64,000 bases of DNA from assembly GCF_021271205.1 (NCBI RefSeq), contig NZ_JAIWKS010000011.1:62001-126000 (forward strand), in the 5' to 3' direction. This document shows positions 17,887 to 26,490 of the stretch, one piece after another (the first letter of the stretch is position 1; every line of letters begins with the position of its first letter). The stretch is from Pseudomonas uvaldensis. GTDB lineage: Bacteria > Pseudomonadota > Gammaproteobacteria > Pseudomonadales > Pseudomonadaceae. The notes beneath the pieces were generated by a model. That model was not told where the DNA came from. It did not search any database and saw nothing but the letters and a program-made list of their open reading frames with translations. A program made the translations under genes and the position numbers.

Positions 17887-18905
17887 GCAACACCGCCAAC
17901 ACCTCGATTTCGACGAGCGAGCCGGCCAAGAAACGCCTCACCACCTCAGCGATGATTGCGTCGATTGCCGCCGAAGGCCAGGCCACGAAACCGGCGCCTT
18001 TCGGCCATGCGCTGGCGACGCTGGCCGAGCGGCGCAAGGACATCGTCGGGCTGTCCGCCGACCTGTCCAAATACACTGACCTGCACGTTTTCGCCAAGGC
18101 CCATCCCGATCGCTTCTATCAAATGGGCATGGCCGAACAATTGTTGATGAGCGCAGCGGCCGGCATGGCCCGCGAGGGTTTCGTACCGTTCGCCACGACT
18201 TATGCCGTGTTCGCCTCCCGGCGCGCCTATGACTTCATCTGCATGGCCATTGCCGAAGAGGACCTCAACGTCAAGATCGTCTGCGGCTTGCCGGGCCTGA
18301 CTACTGGCTACGGTCCCAGCCACCAGGCCACCGATGACCTGGCGATCTTTCGCGCCATGCCTAACCTGATGGTCATCGATCCATGCGACGCCCTGGAGAT
18401 CGAACAGGCCGTGCCGGCCATCGCCGCACACCAGGGCCCGGTCTACATGCGCCTGCTTCGCGGCAACGTGCCGTTGGTGCTGGACGAATACGGCTACCAA
18501 TTCGAGATCGGCAAGGCCAAGACGCTGCGCACAGGCAACGATGTCCTGATCGTTTCCACCGGTCTGATGACCATGCGTGCGCTGGAAGCGGCCAAAGCGT
18601 TGCAGGCTGACGGTGTCGACGTTGCGGTGCTGCATGTACCGACAATCAAGCCACTGGACGAGCAGACCATTCTCGCCGAAGCCCGCAAGCCAGGACGGCT
18701 GGTGGTAACGGCGGAAAACAGCTCGGTGATCGGTGGGCTGGGCGAAGCCGTGGCCACGGTGCTGCTGCGCAATGGCGTGACGCCGACGTTCCGGCAGATC
18801 GGCCTGCCGGATGTCTTCCTCGACGCGGGCGCCCTGCCCACGTTGCATGACCGCTACGGTATTTCATCCCAGGCGGTTTGTACGCAGATCAAAACCTGGC
18901 TGTAA
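17883..18905 (+). CDS. Transketolase, C-terminal subunit
   Basis: The 340-residue partner holds the pyrimidine-binding domain (PDRFYQMGMAEQLLMSAAAG; GLPGLTTGYGPSHQATDDLA) and the C-terminal transketolase domain (VDVAVLHVPTIKPLDEQTIL; VTAENSSVIGGLGEAVATVL). The ATG overlaps the stop of the first subunit as ATGA, so the two are made in step. It has about 30 extra residues rich in Ser/Thr at the N-terminus before the catalytic part. Confidence 0.92.
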   Translation: MSNTANTSISTSEPAKKRLTTSAMIASIAAEGQATKPAPFGHALATLAERRKDIVGLSADLSKYTDLHVFAKAHPDRFYQMGMAEQLLMSAAAGMAREGFVPFATTYAVFASRRAYDFICMAIAEEDLNVKIVCGLPGLTTGYGPSHQATDDLAIFRAMPNLMVIDPCDALEIEQAVPAIAAHQGPVYMRLLRGNVPLVLDEYGYQFEIGKAKTLRTGNDVLIVSTGLMTMRALEAAKALQADGVDVAVLHVPTIKPLDEQTILAEARKPGRLVVTAENSSVIGGLGEAVATVLLRNGVTPTFRQIGLPDVFLDAGALPTLHDRYGISSQAVCTQIKTWL

Positions 18906-18965
18906 TGAAAAAGCGCGGGGTGCCCTTGCCGGTGCCCCGTTGCCCGACGCATAGGACACAGCACT

Positions 18966-19904
18966 TTGAAACCAGAAGAACTGCTCGATCCAGCGTTTCA
19001 CAGCTTCATGAGCCCGAGCCCGGAACGCTGGTCACTGGATACCCTGCCCGCTATTCGCACCCGTGTGCACTCGGCATTCAAACCAGCGCACCGCGTCCGG
19101 TGCACAGAGTCCTGGATTCCGGGCACGGACGGCGAGCGTTTGCGGCTGTGTTTCTACCGCCCCACGAACTGTGTCAGTAGAGCGCCCCCTCCGACAATTC
19201 TGTATGTCCATGGTGGCGGCTTCGTGCTCGGCAGGCCGGAAATGGCCGACGATTATCTGGCCGACCTGGCCGATGAGCTGCAGGTGCCGATCGTCGCGGT
19301 GGATTATCGGCTGGCGCCCGAATATGCCTTTCCTGCCCCGTTGGAGGATTGTTATACGGCCCTTGGCTGGATGCACGTCAACGCCCTGAGCCTGAACCTC
19401 GACCCACAGCGCATTGTGGTCATGGGTCATAGCGCCGGTGGTGGGTTGGCCGCGGCGTTGGCGATCATGGCGCGCGACAGGCAGCAATATCCGGTTGCCG
19501 CTCAGGTGCTGATTTACCCGATGCTCGACCATCGAACGGGTTCGTCGGATTCGCTTTACCTGAATCCCAGCACCGGTACGTTCAATTGGCTGCCGGCGCA
19601 GAATCAGTTCTGCTGGGAGTGCCTGCGCGGCGGCTATCGCCTGGACGATGGACGGGTTGGGTGGTTTTCTCCGGCGTTGGAGCAGGCGCTCGGTGGACTG
19701 CCACCCTGCTTCCTGTCAGTTGGGGCGTTGGATTTGTTTGTCGATGAGGATGTGGCTTACGCGATGGGGTTGTCACAGGCGGGCGTGGGGGTGGAGTTGC
19801 ATGTCTACCCAGGCGCGCCGCATATGTTCGACCAGGTGCCCGGGCGCATCACGACGCAGTTGGCGATTGATGTTGTTCGAGCGCTAAGGCAGTTCCTGGG
19901 CTAA
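18966..19904 (+). CDS. Alpha/beta hydrolase, hormone-sensitive-lipase-type esterase
   Basis: The 312-residue enzyme carries the HSL-family oxyanion motif YVHGGGFVLG (near residue 80), nucleophile elbow GHSAGGGLA, acidic residue in GALDLFVDEDV and the histidine in YPGAPHMFDQ. It hydrolyses small carboxylic esters in the cytoplasm. The start at 18966 is a TTG with little ribosome-site support; a later start would cut into the family fold. It follows the transketolase genes by 60 bp and could be the last gene of that operon, perhaps opening an ester or lactone-like substrate (inference). Confidence 0.85.
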   Translation: MKPEELLDPAFHSFMSPSPERWSLDTLPAIRTRVHSAFKPAHRVRCTESWIPGTDGERLRLCFYRPTNCVSRAPPPTILYVHGGGFVLGRPEMADDYLADLADELQVPIVAVDYRLAPEYAFPAPLEDCYTALGWMHVNALSLNLDPQRIVVMGHSAGGGLAAALAIMARDRQQYPVAAQVLIYPMLDHRTGSSDSLYLNPSTGTFNWLPAQNQFCWECLRGGYRLDDGRVGWFSPALEQALGGLPPCFLSVGALDLFVDEDVAYAMGLSQAGVGVELHVYPGAPHMFDQVPGRITTQLAIDVVRALRQFLG

Positions 19905-19959
19905 AGGTGCCCTGTGTCTCACTCGGTTGTGCTCTGATCCCACGGGGGCAGGAATGTTC

Positions 19960-20352
19960 TCAGGATCCAAGTCCACTACACATCGTTGTGCTTCCCTTCA
20001 GCGCCAAGCCAATCTTGTGCTGCAACTCGCTTTCGGAAAACGGCTTGTGCAGGACCGGATAACCTGCGAACTCGGCCGGCACGCCGCTGGCGCCATAGCC
20101 GGTGCTGAACAGAAACGCGATGCCGCGATCGCGCAGGATCTGCGCCACCGGAAAAACCCGCTCGCCAGCCAGGTTGACATCGAGGATCGCCAAGTCGATG
20201 TGCGCCGTACTGGCCCGATCCTGGGCCGCCGTCAACCGGGCGACCGAGGCCACGACTTCGCAGCCAAGGTCTTCCAGTAACTCTTCGATCAACAGGGCGA
20301 TTGCGCCTTCGTCCTCGACAACGAGCACCCTGACTCCGGCGAAGGGCGTCAT
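19960..20352 (-). CDS. Single-domain response regulator
   Basis: The 130-residue receiver domain starts RVLVVEDEGAIALLIEELL, with the phospho-acceptor Asp in DLAILDVNLAGE (about residue 57), the conserved Thr in FSTGYG and Lys in VLHKPF. No output domain follows. It starts 2 bp after the kinase stop, so it is co-transcribed with and probably phosphorylated by that kinase. It would act through protein contacts or as a phosphate sink. Confidence 0.92.
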   Translation of the reverse strand: MTPFAGVRVLVVEDEGAIALLIEELLEDLGCEVVASVARLTAAQDRASTAHIDLAILDVNLAGERVFPVAQILRDRGIAFLFSTGYGASGVPAEFAGYPVLHKPFSESELQHKIGLALKGSTTMCSGLGS

Positions 20353-20354
20353 GC

Positions 20355-22529
20355 CTAGGCTCCAATGAGGAACGAGAAGTGACAGGACACGCCCTGCGGG
20401 GCGAAGGTGAGGTCGAACGTGCCCCCCAGGTCACGCTCGATACAGCGCTTCATCAATCTCGACCCCAGCCCTTCCCGCTCCGGCCGGGACACCACCGGCC
20501 CTCCCGATTCGCGCCAGTCCAGGGTGAACAACGTTCCATGGGGTTGCGGCTGCAGTTCCCATTTGACCGACAGCGAGCCCGTTTCGACGGACATGGCGCC
20601 GTATTTAAGGGCGTTGATCGCCAATTCGTTGAGGGTCATCGTCAGGTTGAGCGCCACCCGAGTACCGACATCGATCGACGGTCCCTCGACGATCACGCGG
20701 TCAGGATCGCTGCCGAACACCGGCATCAATACTTCCTGGGCCAGGGAATCCAGCGGCGTATTGCCCCAGTGGCGCCGGGTCAGCAGATCATGCGCACGGG
20801 ACAACGCCAAAAGCCTGGCTTCGAAGCGCTTGTAGCCGTCCTTCGCGTCCACCGCATCGCGCGCCGTCTGCACCGCCAGAGACTGCACGGTGGCCAGGGT
20901 ATTCTTGACCCGATGATTGAGCTCGTCGATCAGCGTTTTCTGTCTGTTCTCGGCCTGTTTGCGCTCGGTGATGTCCACCAGCATGTTGATCGCTCCCACC
21001 AGGTTTCCCTCGGCATCATGTAGAGGCGTGGGGTACGGGGTGAACGGCACGCGGCTGCCATCGGGCCGTTGGGCGATGGCCTCTACGCCGCGTATCGGCC
21101 GGTTTTCCTTCAGGGCCACCGCCATCGGGCACTGATCGTGAGGCAGCGGTGTTTCATCGGTGTTGAACAGCTTCCACGTCACGCACCACAGGTCACCCAA
21201 CTGCGGCGTACGGCCCGACAGTTCCACCGCCGCCCGATTGTAAAAGGTGATACGGCCCTGCGCATCGGTGGTGTAGACCGCCGCGGGCAGCGCCTCGAGG
21301 AGATTGCGCATGTGCCGTTCGCTTTCACGGATCTGCTGCTCCATCCGCTGCGTCGCGGTGACGTCCTGAAGCACCCGCACGCCATAGCGAAAGCCACCGG
21401 CGGCGTCCCTGACCGATGAACTGTGCACATCCAGGTAAAGAATTTCGCCATCGGGTTTCACGGCGCGCTTACGAACCACATAGCTGTCCAGCTCGCCGGC
21501 CACCTGACGCGCATAAAGCGCCGCGTCCTCCCCGGCGCAGTCGCGATGGGTATAGTCCAGGAATGTCATGTCCAGGAGTTCTTCGCGAGAGCGGTCCAGC
21601 ATGCGGCAAAGGGCATCGTTGACACGCAGCAGGTGCCCGTCGACGTCGGCCTCGGCAATACCGATGGTGGCCGCCTCGTAGGTGGCCGCCAGCCTCTCAT
21701 CGCTCTCCTGGCGCGCCGCCTCGGCGGCATGCATGCAGGTCACATCGATGGTGAAACAACGCGTGTTGAACAGCTTGCCTTCTTCGAACCGTCCGTTCGA
21801 GGTGATCGTCACATACTTGATCGAGCCATCCTTGGCCCGCAGGCGCGCCGGGTAGTCCTGCAGGCAATCACCACTGGCGAGTTTATGGAGGATTTCACCA
21901 ATGACGGGGGCATCGACATGAAACTCGGTGATATGACGGCCGATGTATTCCTCTTCCGAATAGCCCAGGAGCGCCAGTTCTGCCTTGTTGGCGCGCAGGA
22001 TGACCCCGTCGCCACTGACAATGTGCAGACCCACGGCGCTGTTTTCGAAGAAGTCTTCGAGGTCGGCACTTTTGCGCCGCAATTGCTCGGCCACGGCGTG
22101 GTGCACCGAGATGTCCTGGAAGCAGTTGATCGCCCCCTGGATAACGCCCCGCCGGTCCCTCAGGGCCCGGATATTCACCAGTGCCACGAATCGCGAGCCA
22201 TCCGGTCGTTGAATGATGACTTCCTGGTTGCGGGTCACGCTGCCTTCGTTGAGGGCCACGGCCATCGGGCAATCCTCGGGCGCCAGGGGTGTTCCGTCAA
22301 TCAGGAACAGCCGGTGGGAACCACAAAAGCGATCCCCGTTCTCCCCCAGCACGGGCGTACGTCCCCAGAGTTCGGCGGCCTCGCTGTTGTACCTGACGAG
22401 CCATCCGTGCCGGTCGCACAGGTACACGGCACCAGGAATGGCTTCGAGCGCGTTTGCGCCAATCGAAACCAGGCTTTCGTATTCACTTGACGCCAGTGCT
22501 TCCCTGGAAAGCTCTTCAACATTCGACAT
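20355..22529 (-). CDS. Multi-PAS sensor histidine kinase, HWE/HisKA_2 family
   Basis: The 724-residue protein lacks membrane segments, so it is a cytoplasmic sensor. Four PAS domains (about 26-140, 155-270, 280-400, 410-515) precede the kinase core, whose phospho-acceptor histidine lies in DELNHRVKNTLATVQSL, followed by AHDLLTRRHWGNTPL and the N-box NLTMTLNELAINALKYG typical of HWE/HisKA_2 kinases. PAS1 and PAS4 are of the same unusual subtype: both contain (D/E)TPL(A/P)xxxCPMAVAL and QRPDGSR, suggesting duplication. No LOV flavin cysteine motif is visible. The ATG has a GAGG ribosome site. Forms a unit with the downstream response regulator. Confidence 0.9.
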   Translation of the reverse strand: MSNVEELSREALASSEYESLVSIGANALEAIPGAVYLCDRHGWLVRYNSEAAELWGRTPVLGENGDRFCGSHRLFLIDGTPLAPEDCPMAVALNEGSVTRNQEVIIQRPDGSRFVALVNIRALRDRRGVIQGAINCFQDISVHHAVAEQLRRKSADLEDFFENSAVGLHIVSGDGVILRANKAELALLGYSEEEYIGRHITEFHVDAPVIGEILHKLASGDCLQDYPARLRAKDGSIKYVTITSNGRFEEGKLFNTRCFTIDVTCMHAAEAARQESDERLAATYEAATIGIAEADVDGHLLRVNDALCRMLDRSREELLDMTFLDYTHRDCAGEDAALYARQVAGELDSYVVRKRAVKPDGEILYLDVHSSSVRDAAGGFRYGVRVLQDVTATQRMEQQIRESERHMRNLLEALPAAVYTTDAQGRITFYNRAAVELSGRTPQLGDLWCVTWKLFNTDETPLPHDQCPMAVALKENRPIRGVEAIAQRPDGSRVPFTPYPTPLHDAEGNLVGAINMLVDITERKQAENRQKTLIDELNHRVKNTLATVQSLAVQTARDAVDAKDGYKRFEARLLALSRAHDLLTRRHWGNTPLDSLAQEVLMPVFGSDPDRVIVEGPSIDVGTRVALNLTMTLNELAINALKYGAMSVETGSLSVKWELQPQPHGTLFTLDWRESGGPVVSRPEREGLGSRLMKRCIERDLGGTFDLTFAPQGVSCHFSFLIGA

Positions 22530-22625
22530 CGGTCATCCTCGATCTTTTCGCACTGCCGCAATGGACTCTCAGATTCCCATTGTTCTCACGAGTTCAGGAA
22601 AACCGGGATCTATCGTCCTGGTCTC

Positions 22626-22904
22626 TCAAAAACCGAACAATACCCGAGGCGCCTGCACCATTAACACATGCATCAGCGGCGCTGGACACGCCAATGCGTT
22701 CAACTGCTCCAGCAGGGCCAGCGCGGCCCGGGCGAAGGCGATATTCTGCGGGTCCGTCCCCCATTCGATAGATGCCGGGCACCAGCACGCCGTGGCTAAG
22801 CCAGGGACGTGCAATTGCGCCAGGTACTGTACCGGCGTGGCGTCGTAATCCGGTGTACCGCCGGCCAGGGACAAGCTGCAGTGAACGGCTGAACACATGG
22901 GCAT
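22626..22904 (-). CDS. Small protein of unknown function
   Basis: A 92-residue frame begins at ATG 22904 (or 22898) behind AAGGACAAGCATC, a good ribosome site. It reads as a plausible globular protein with several cysteines and a hydrophobic C-terminal stretch (FARAALALLEQLNALACPAP). It lies between the PAS kinase start and the divergent esterase-family gene. I recognise no family. The opposite strand is also open here, so the call is tentative. Confidence 0.4.
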   Translation of the reverse strand: MPMCSAVHCSLSLAGGTPDYDATPVQYLAQLHVPGLATACWCPASIEWGTDPQNIAFARAALALLEQLNALACPAPLMHVLMVQAPRVLFGF

Positions 22905-23025
22905 GATGCTTGTCCTTATCCTTATAGGTGGAGCGAAAGGCAGCCGAGAGCGAACCGCGCCGCTGCGACTTGGGGGCCTCCTGTCAGCGTCGCCATCGAA
23001 CATCCACACCCAAGGGGATGACGAT

Positions 23026-24393
23026 ATGACCACACCCTCGCAAGACGCACGGCAAGGCCCCCTCGGCTTCCCTTCTCCCGATGGGAAGACGATCATCGCT
23101 TCGGTCCTGCGGCGCTACGCCGAACCGCTGCCCGATCCGGACTCACCTGACTTCGCCCCGATGTTCGACCGTTACGCCGACGCACGGGTGGTTCTGATCG
23201 GCGAGGCCAGCCATGGCACCAGCGACTTCTATCGACTCAGAGCGGCCATCACCCGACGCCTGATCGAGCGGCACGGCTTCAGCATCGTTGCCGTCGAAGC
23301 GGACTGGCCGGACGCGGGCCATCTGGACCGATACGTCCGGGGACAGGCACCCTCGGCGTGGAAACGGCACATCTTCAGCCGATTCCCGACCTGGATGTGG
23401 CGCAACACCGATGTCAAGACGTTTGCCCACTGGCTGCATCGCTACAACCAGCGACTGGCCCCGGACAATCGCGTCGAATTCCGCGGGCTGGATATCTATA
23501 GTCTGCGCAACTCCATCCATGAAGTGTTGGCCTATCTGGAACGGGTCGATCCCCGACTGGCCCAGGAAGCCCGACGGCGATATGGCTGCCTGACGCCCTG
23601 GCAGGATGAGCCTGCGTTGTACGGCCACTTCGTCGAACGCGATGGCTTGATGCCCTGTGAAAATGCGGTGGTCGAGCAACTCAATACCCTGTTGGCCGAA
23701 CGGCTGGCGGGGCTGGTCAAGGACGACGAGGCGTTTTTCAATGCCGCGCAGAATGCACGGGTCGTCCAAGCGGCCGAGCATTATTACCGGGCGATTTATC
23801 GCGGATCGACCACCTCCTGGAACCTGCGCGACCAACACATGTTCGACACCTTGCAGGCTCTGCTGGAACATCGCGGCCCCCAAGCGAAAGCGGTGGTATG
23901 GGCACATAACTCCCACATCGGCAACGCGGCCGCCACGCAGATGGGTTGGAAGGGCCAATTCAATATCGGCCAGCTCTGCCGCAACACCCATGGCCACGAC
24001 GCGGTGCTGATCGGCATGGGCACCGACCGCGGCCAGGTGGCAGCGGCCGACGACTGGGACGGCGACATGCTCATCAAGGACGTCCGCCCGTCCCGCCCTG
24101 ACAGTTGGGAATATCAGTTCCTCAAGGCAGGCATCGCGGCGTCCCTGACCGACTGGCGAGACCCACGACGCACGGAGCTGCGCCACGCCCTCTCCAAGCC
24201 CCTGCTGGAAAGGGCCATCGGCGTGATCTACCGCCCCGAAACCGAACGCCACAGTCACTACTTCGAGGCCGTGCTGGCCGAGCAATTCGACGCCATGATC
24301 TGGGTCGAACAGACGCAACCGGTAACCGCACTGGCATTGCCCGAGGGCCAGGCAATCGAATCGGAAGACGAAACCTTTCCGTTCGGCGTGTAG
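23026..24393 (+). CDS. Erythromycin-esterase-family protein
   Basis: The 455-residue protein shows the EreA-like catalytic landmarks: VVLIGEASHGTSDFYRLR (first Glu/His pair), VAVEADWPDAGHLDRYVRG, VVWAHNSHIGNAAATQ and RHSHYFEAVLAEQFD near the end. The ATG at 23026 follows AAGGGGATGACGAT; an upstream in-frame ATG at 22897 would add 43 unrelated residues. Family members hydrolyse macrolide lactones, but many genomic homologues have no known resistance role. It is convergent with a phosphoribosyltransferase gene, 21 bp apart at the stops. Confidence 0.88.
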   Translation: MTTPSQDARQGPLGFPSPDGKTIIASVLRRYAEPLPDPDSPDFAPMFDRYADARVVLIGEASHGTSDFYRLRAAITRRLIERHGFSIVAVEADWPDAGHLDRYVRGQAPSAWKRHIFSRFPTWMWRNTDVKTFAHWLHRYNQRLAPDNRVEFRGLDIYSLRNSIHEVLAYLERVDPRLAQEARRRYGCLTPWQDEPALYGHFVERDGLMPCENAVVEQLNTLLAERLAGLVKDDEAFFNAAQNARVVQAAEHYYRAIYRGSTTSWNLRDQHMFDTLQALLEHRGPQAKAVVWAHNSHIGNAAATQMGWKGQFNIGQLCRNTHGHDAVLIGMGTDRGQVAAADDWDGDMLIKDVRPSRPDSWEYQFLKAGIAASLTDWRDPRRTELRHALSKPLLERAIGVIYRPETERHSHYFEAVLAEQFDAMIWVEQTQPVTALALPEGQAIESEDETFPFGV

Positions 24394-24414
24394 CCGGCCG
24401 GCACAAGCCTGACC

Positions 24415-25104
24415 CTACGGATGGACGTCGCCCGTCGACTCTCGTTGCCAGGCACGCTGCAACAGATCGATGACGACTTCATCCGGGGTCTGGGAAAAGT
24501 CCTCGTACCAATGACCGATCGAGATCATCCACTCAGGCACCAGCGGGCAAATCACCTCGTCCACCTCGCTGCGCAAGGCCTCCAGGGTTTCCAGGGGGGC
24601 AACCGGTACGGCGACGACGATGCGCGAAGGTGCCTGGGTCCGCACCGCGTGGATCGCCGCCATCATGGAAGCTCCCGTCGCCAGGCCATCGTCGATCAGA
24701 ATCACCACCTGGTCCTTGAGCTGCAGCGGCGCGCGCGTCCCCCGGTACGCCTGTTCACGACGCATCAGCTCGCGTGACTCCTGCTCGACCACCGCGTCGA
24801 AGCGGTCCTGGTCGATCGGATGCGCACGCAGTACATCGTCATTGAGGATTCTGATCCCGCCACTGGCGATGGCGCCCATGGCGAACTCTGGATTCGACGC
24901 CATGCCCAGCTTGCGCACCAGCATCAGGTCCAGGCGCACTTGCAGGGCGGTGGCGACTTCATACGCCACCGGGACCCCGCCGCGAGGCAGGGCCAGCACG
25001 GCAACATCCGGTCGATGGGCGTACTTGAGCAAATGGTTCGCCAGCCCTTGTCCTGCGGCGCGCCGGTCCTTCAAGACGGTTTGCAGCGAGGGACTCTGAC
25101 CCAT
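24415..25104 (-). CDS. Phosphoribosyltransferase-family protein
   Basis: The 229-residue protein has the PRPP-binding motif VVILIDDGLATGASMMAA and the early VLALPRGGVPVAYEVA loop of type I phosphoribosyltransferases. The substrate base is not identifiable; this subgroup, with ALPRGGVPVA, is distinct from the purine salvage enzymes. Its neighbour is an erythromycin-esterase-family gene; such genes are, as far as I recall, often adjacent in other bacteria. Cytoplasmic. Confidence 0.88.
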   Translation of the reverse strand: MGQSPSLQTVLKDRRAAGQGLANHLLKYAHRPDVAVLALPRGGVPVAYEVATALQVRLDLMLVRKLGMASNPEFAMGAIASGGIRILNDDVLRAHPIDQDRFDAVVEQESRELMRREQAYRGTRAPLQLKDQVVILIDDGLATGASMMAAIHAVRTQAPSRIVVAVPVAPLETLEALRSEVDEVICPLVPEWMISIGHWYEDFSQTPDEVVIDLLQRAWQRESTGDVHP

Positions 25105-25263
25105 TGGGAACCTCCCCAGGCGAAGACGCCTGCGTACGTGATGAATTTCAACGAAATCAACCCGCCGGGCGCGATCAATGCCCTGATAACGCCTCTACGG
25201 CATCATTAAGAATAGCCCGGTTCGACTGAGTGCCGGTTGGATCACGAAGCCAGTTCGAGGCGA

Positions 25264-26481
25264 TCAGGCGCTGGCCGCCGGATCGGCATGCCGAGGCAAC
25301 CCCACCGACACCACGGCCGCCACCACCACGAACAGGCTGGAGATCCACAGGCACGCCTCCAGGCCATGCACCTGGTACACCCAACCGGACAGCAGCGTGC
25401 CGATCAACCGCCCCATGGCGTTGGACATGTAGTAGAACCCCACGTCCAACGAAACGCCGTCCTCCTTGGCGTAGGAAACAATCAGGTAGCTGTGCAGGGA
25501 CGAGTTCACGGCGAACAGCACACCGAACACCATGAGCCCGCCGAGCAGCACCCCCTGCGACGGCCCGCCGCCCAGCCCCAGCGCGATGGCTGCCGGCAGG
25601 CCCGCCAGGGCAAGGGCCCAGAGAAACGCCGTGCGGCCATCCGGCACATGGCCCCGTTTCTTGCCGGTGATGCGCGGAGCGAAGGATTGCACGATGCCGT
25701 AGCCGATCACCCAGGCGGAGAGAAACCCGCCCACCTTCCAGAAGTCCCAGCCCAGGACGCTGCTCAGGTAGACCGGCAAGGCCACCACGAACCAGACGTC
25801 GCGTGCGCCGAACAGGAACATCCGCGCCGCCGAGAGCAGATTGATCGCCCGGCTCTTGGACAGCAGGTCGCGAAACCTGGGCTTGGCCCTGGACTTGCCC
25901 AGGTCCTTTTTCAGCAGGATCAGGCTACCCAGCCAGATCAGCCCCAGTACGCCAGCCATCGCCAGCAGCGAGCCCTTGAAACCGATCCATGCCAGCAAGG
26001 CCCCGCCGAGGAAGAAACCCACGCCCTTGAGGGCGTTTTTCGAACCGGTGAGAATCGCCACCCAACTGTAGAGCCGGCCTTGCTGCCCATCCGGCACCAA
26101 CAATTTGATGGCGCTTTTGGCACTCATCTTGTTCAGGTCCTTGGCGACGCCAGACAGCGCCTGCGCGCTCATCACCCAGGGCACCGTCAGCCATGCGGCT
26201 GGAACGGTCAGCATCAGCAATGCAACGACCTGCATGCCCAGCCCGATGTTCATGGTCCGGTTCAACCCCAGCCGGGCGCCGAGATAGCCGCCCACGAGGT
26301 TGGTGACGACGCCAAAGAGTTCATAGAACAGAAACAACGCCGCGATCTGCAACGGGCTATAACCCAGTGCATGGAAATGCAGCACCACCAACATGCGCAA
26401 GGCACCATCGGTGAGGGTGAAGGCCCAGTAATTGCCCGTCACGAGCAGATATTGCCGCACCGGGCCGGGCAAGGTTTTCAT
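25264..26481 (-). CDS. arsJ: Organoarsenical efflux MFS transporter ArsJ
   Basis: The 405-residue, 12-segment carrier matches ArsJ (QYLLVTGNYWAFTLTDGALR; SGVAKDLNKMSAKSAIK; YYMSNAMGRLIGTLLSGWVY). ArsJ exports 1-arseno-3-phosphoglycerate, the unstable product made by the partner GAPDH from arsenate, giving arsenate resistance. It starts 9 bp after the GAPDH stop with a GAGGAGC ribosome site. No arsR, arsB, arsC or arsH lies in the window, so the pair stands alone here. Confidence 0.92.
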   Translation of the reverse strand: MKTLPGPVRQYLLVTGNYWAFTLTDGALRMLVVLHFHALGYSPLQIAALFLFYELFGVVTNLVGGYLGARLGLNRTMNIGLGMQVVALLMLTVPAAWLTVPWVMSAQALSGVAKDLNKMSAKSAIKLLVPDGQQGRLYSWVAILTGSKNALKGVGFFLGGALLAWIGFKGSLLAMAGVLGLIWLGSLILLKKDLGKSRAKPRFRDLLSKSRAINLLSAARMFLFGARDVWFVVALPVYLSSVLGWDFWKVGGFLSAWVIGYGIVQSFAPRITGKKRGHVPDGRTAFLWALALAGLPAAIALGLGGGPSQGVLLGGLMVFGVLFAVNSSLHSYLIVSYAKEDGVSLDVGFYYMSNAMGRLIGTLLSGWVYQVHGLEACLWISSLFVVVAAVVSVGLPRHADPAASA

Positions 26482-26490
26482 GGTTGCTCC

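Noticed and set aside
18910..18950. GGGG/CCCC hairpin after the transketolase genes as a terminator
   Set aside because: Pairing is short and interrupted and no T-run follows, so it is too weak to call.
20355..22529. LOV (blue-light) identity for a PAS domain of the kinase
   Set aside because: The flavin-binding NCRFLQ-type motif is not present in any of the four PAS domains.
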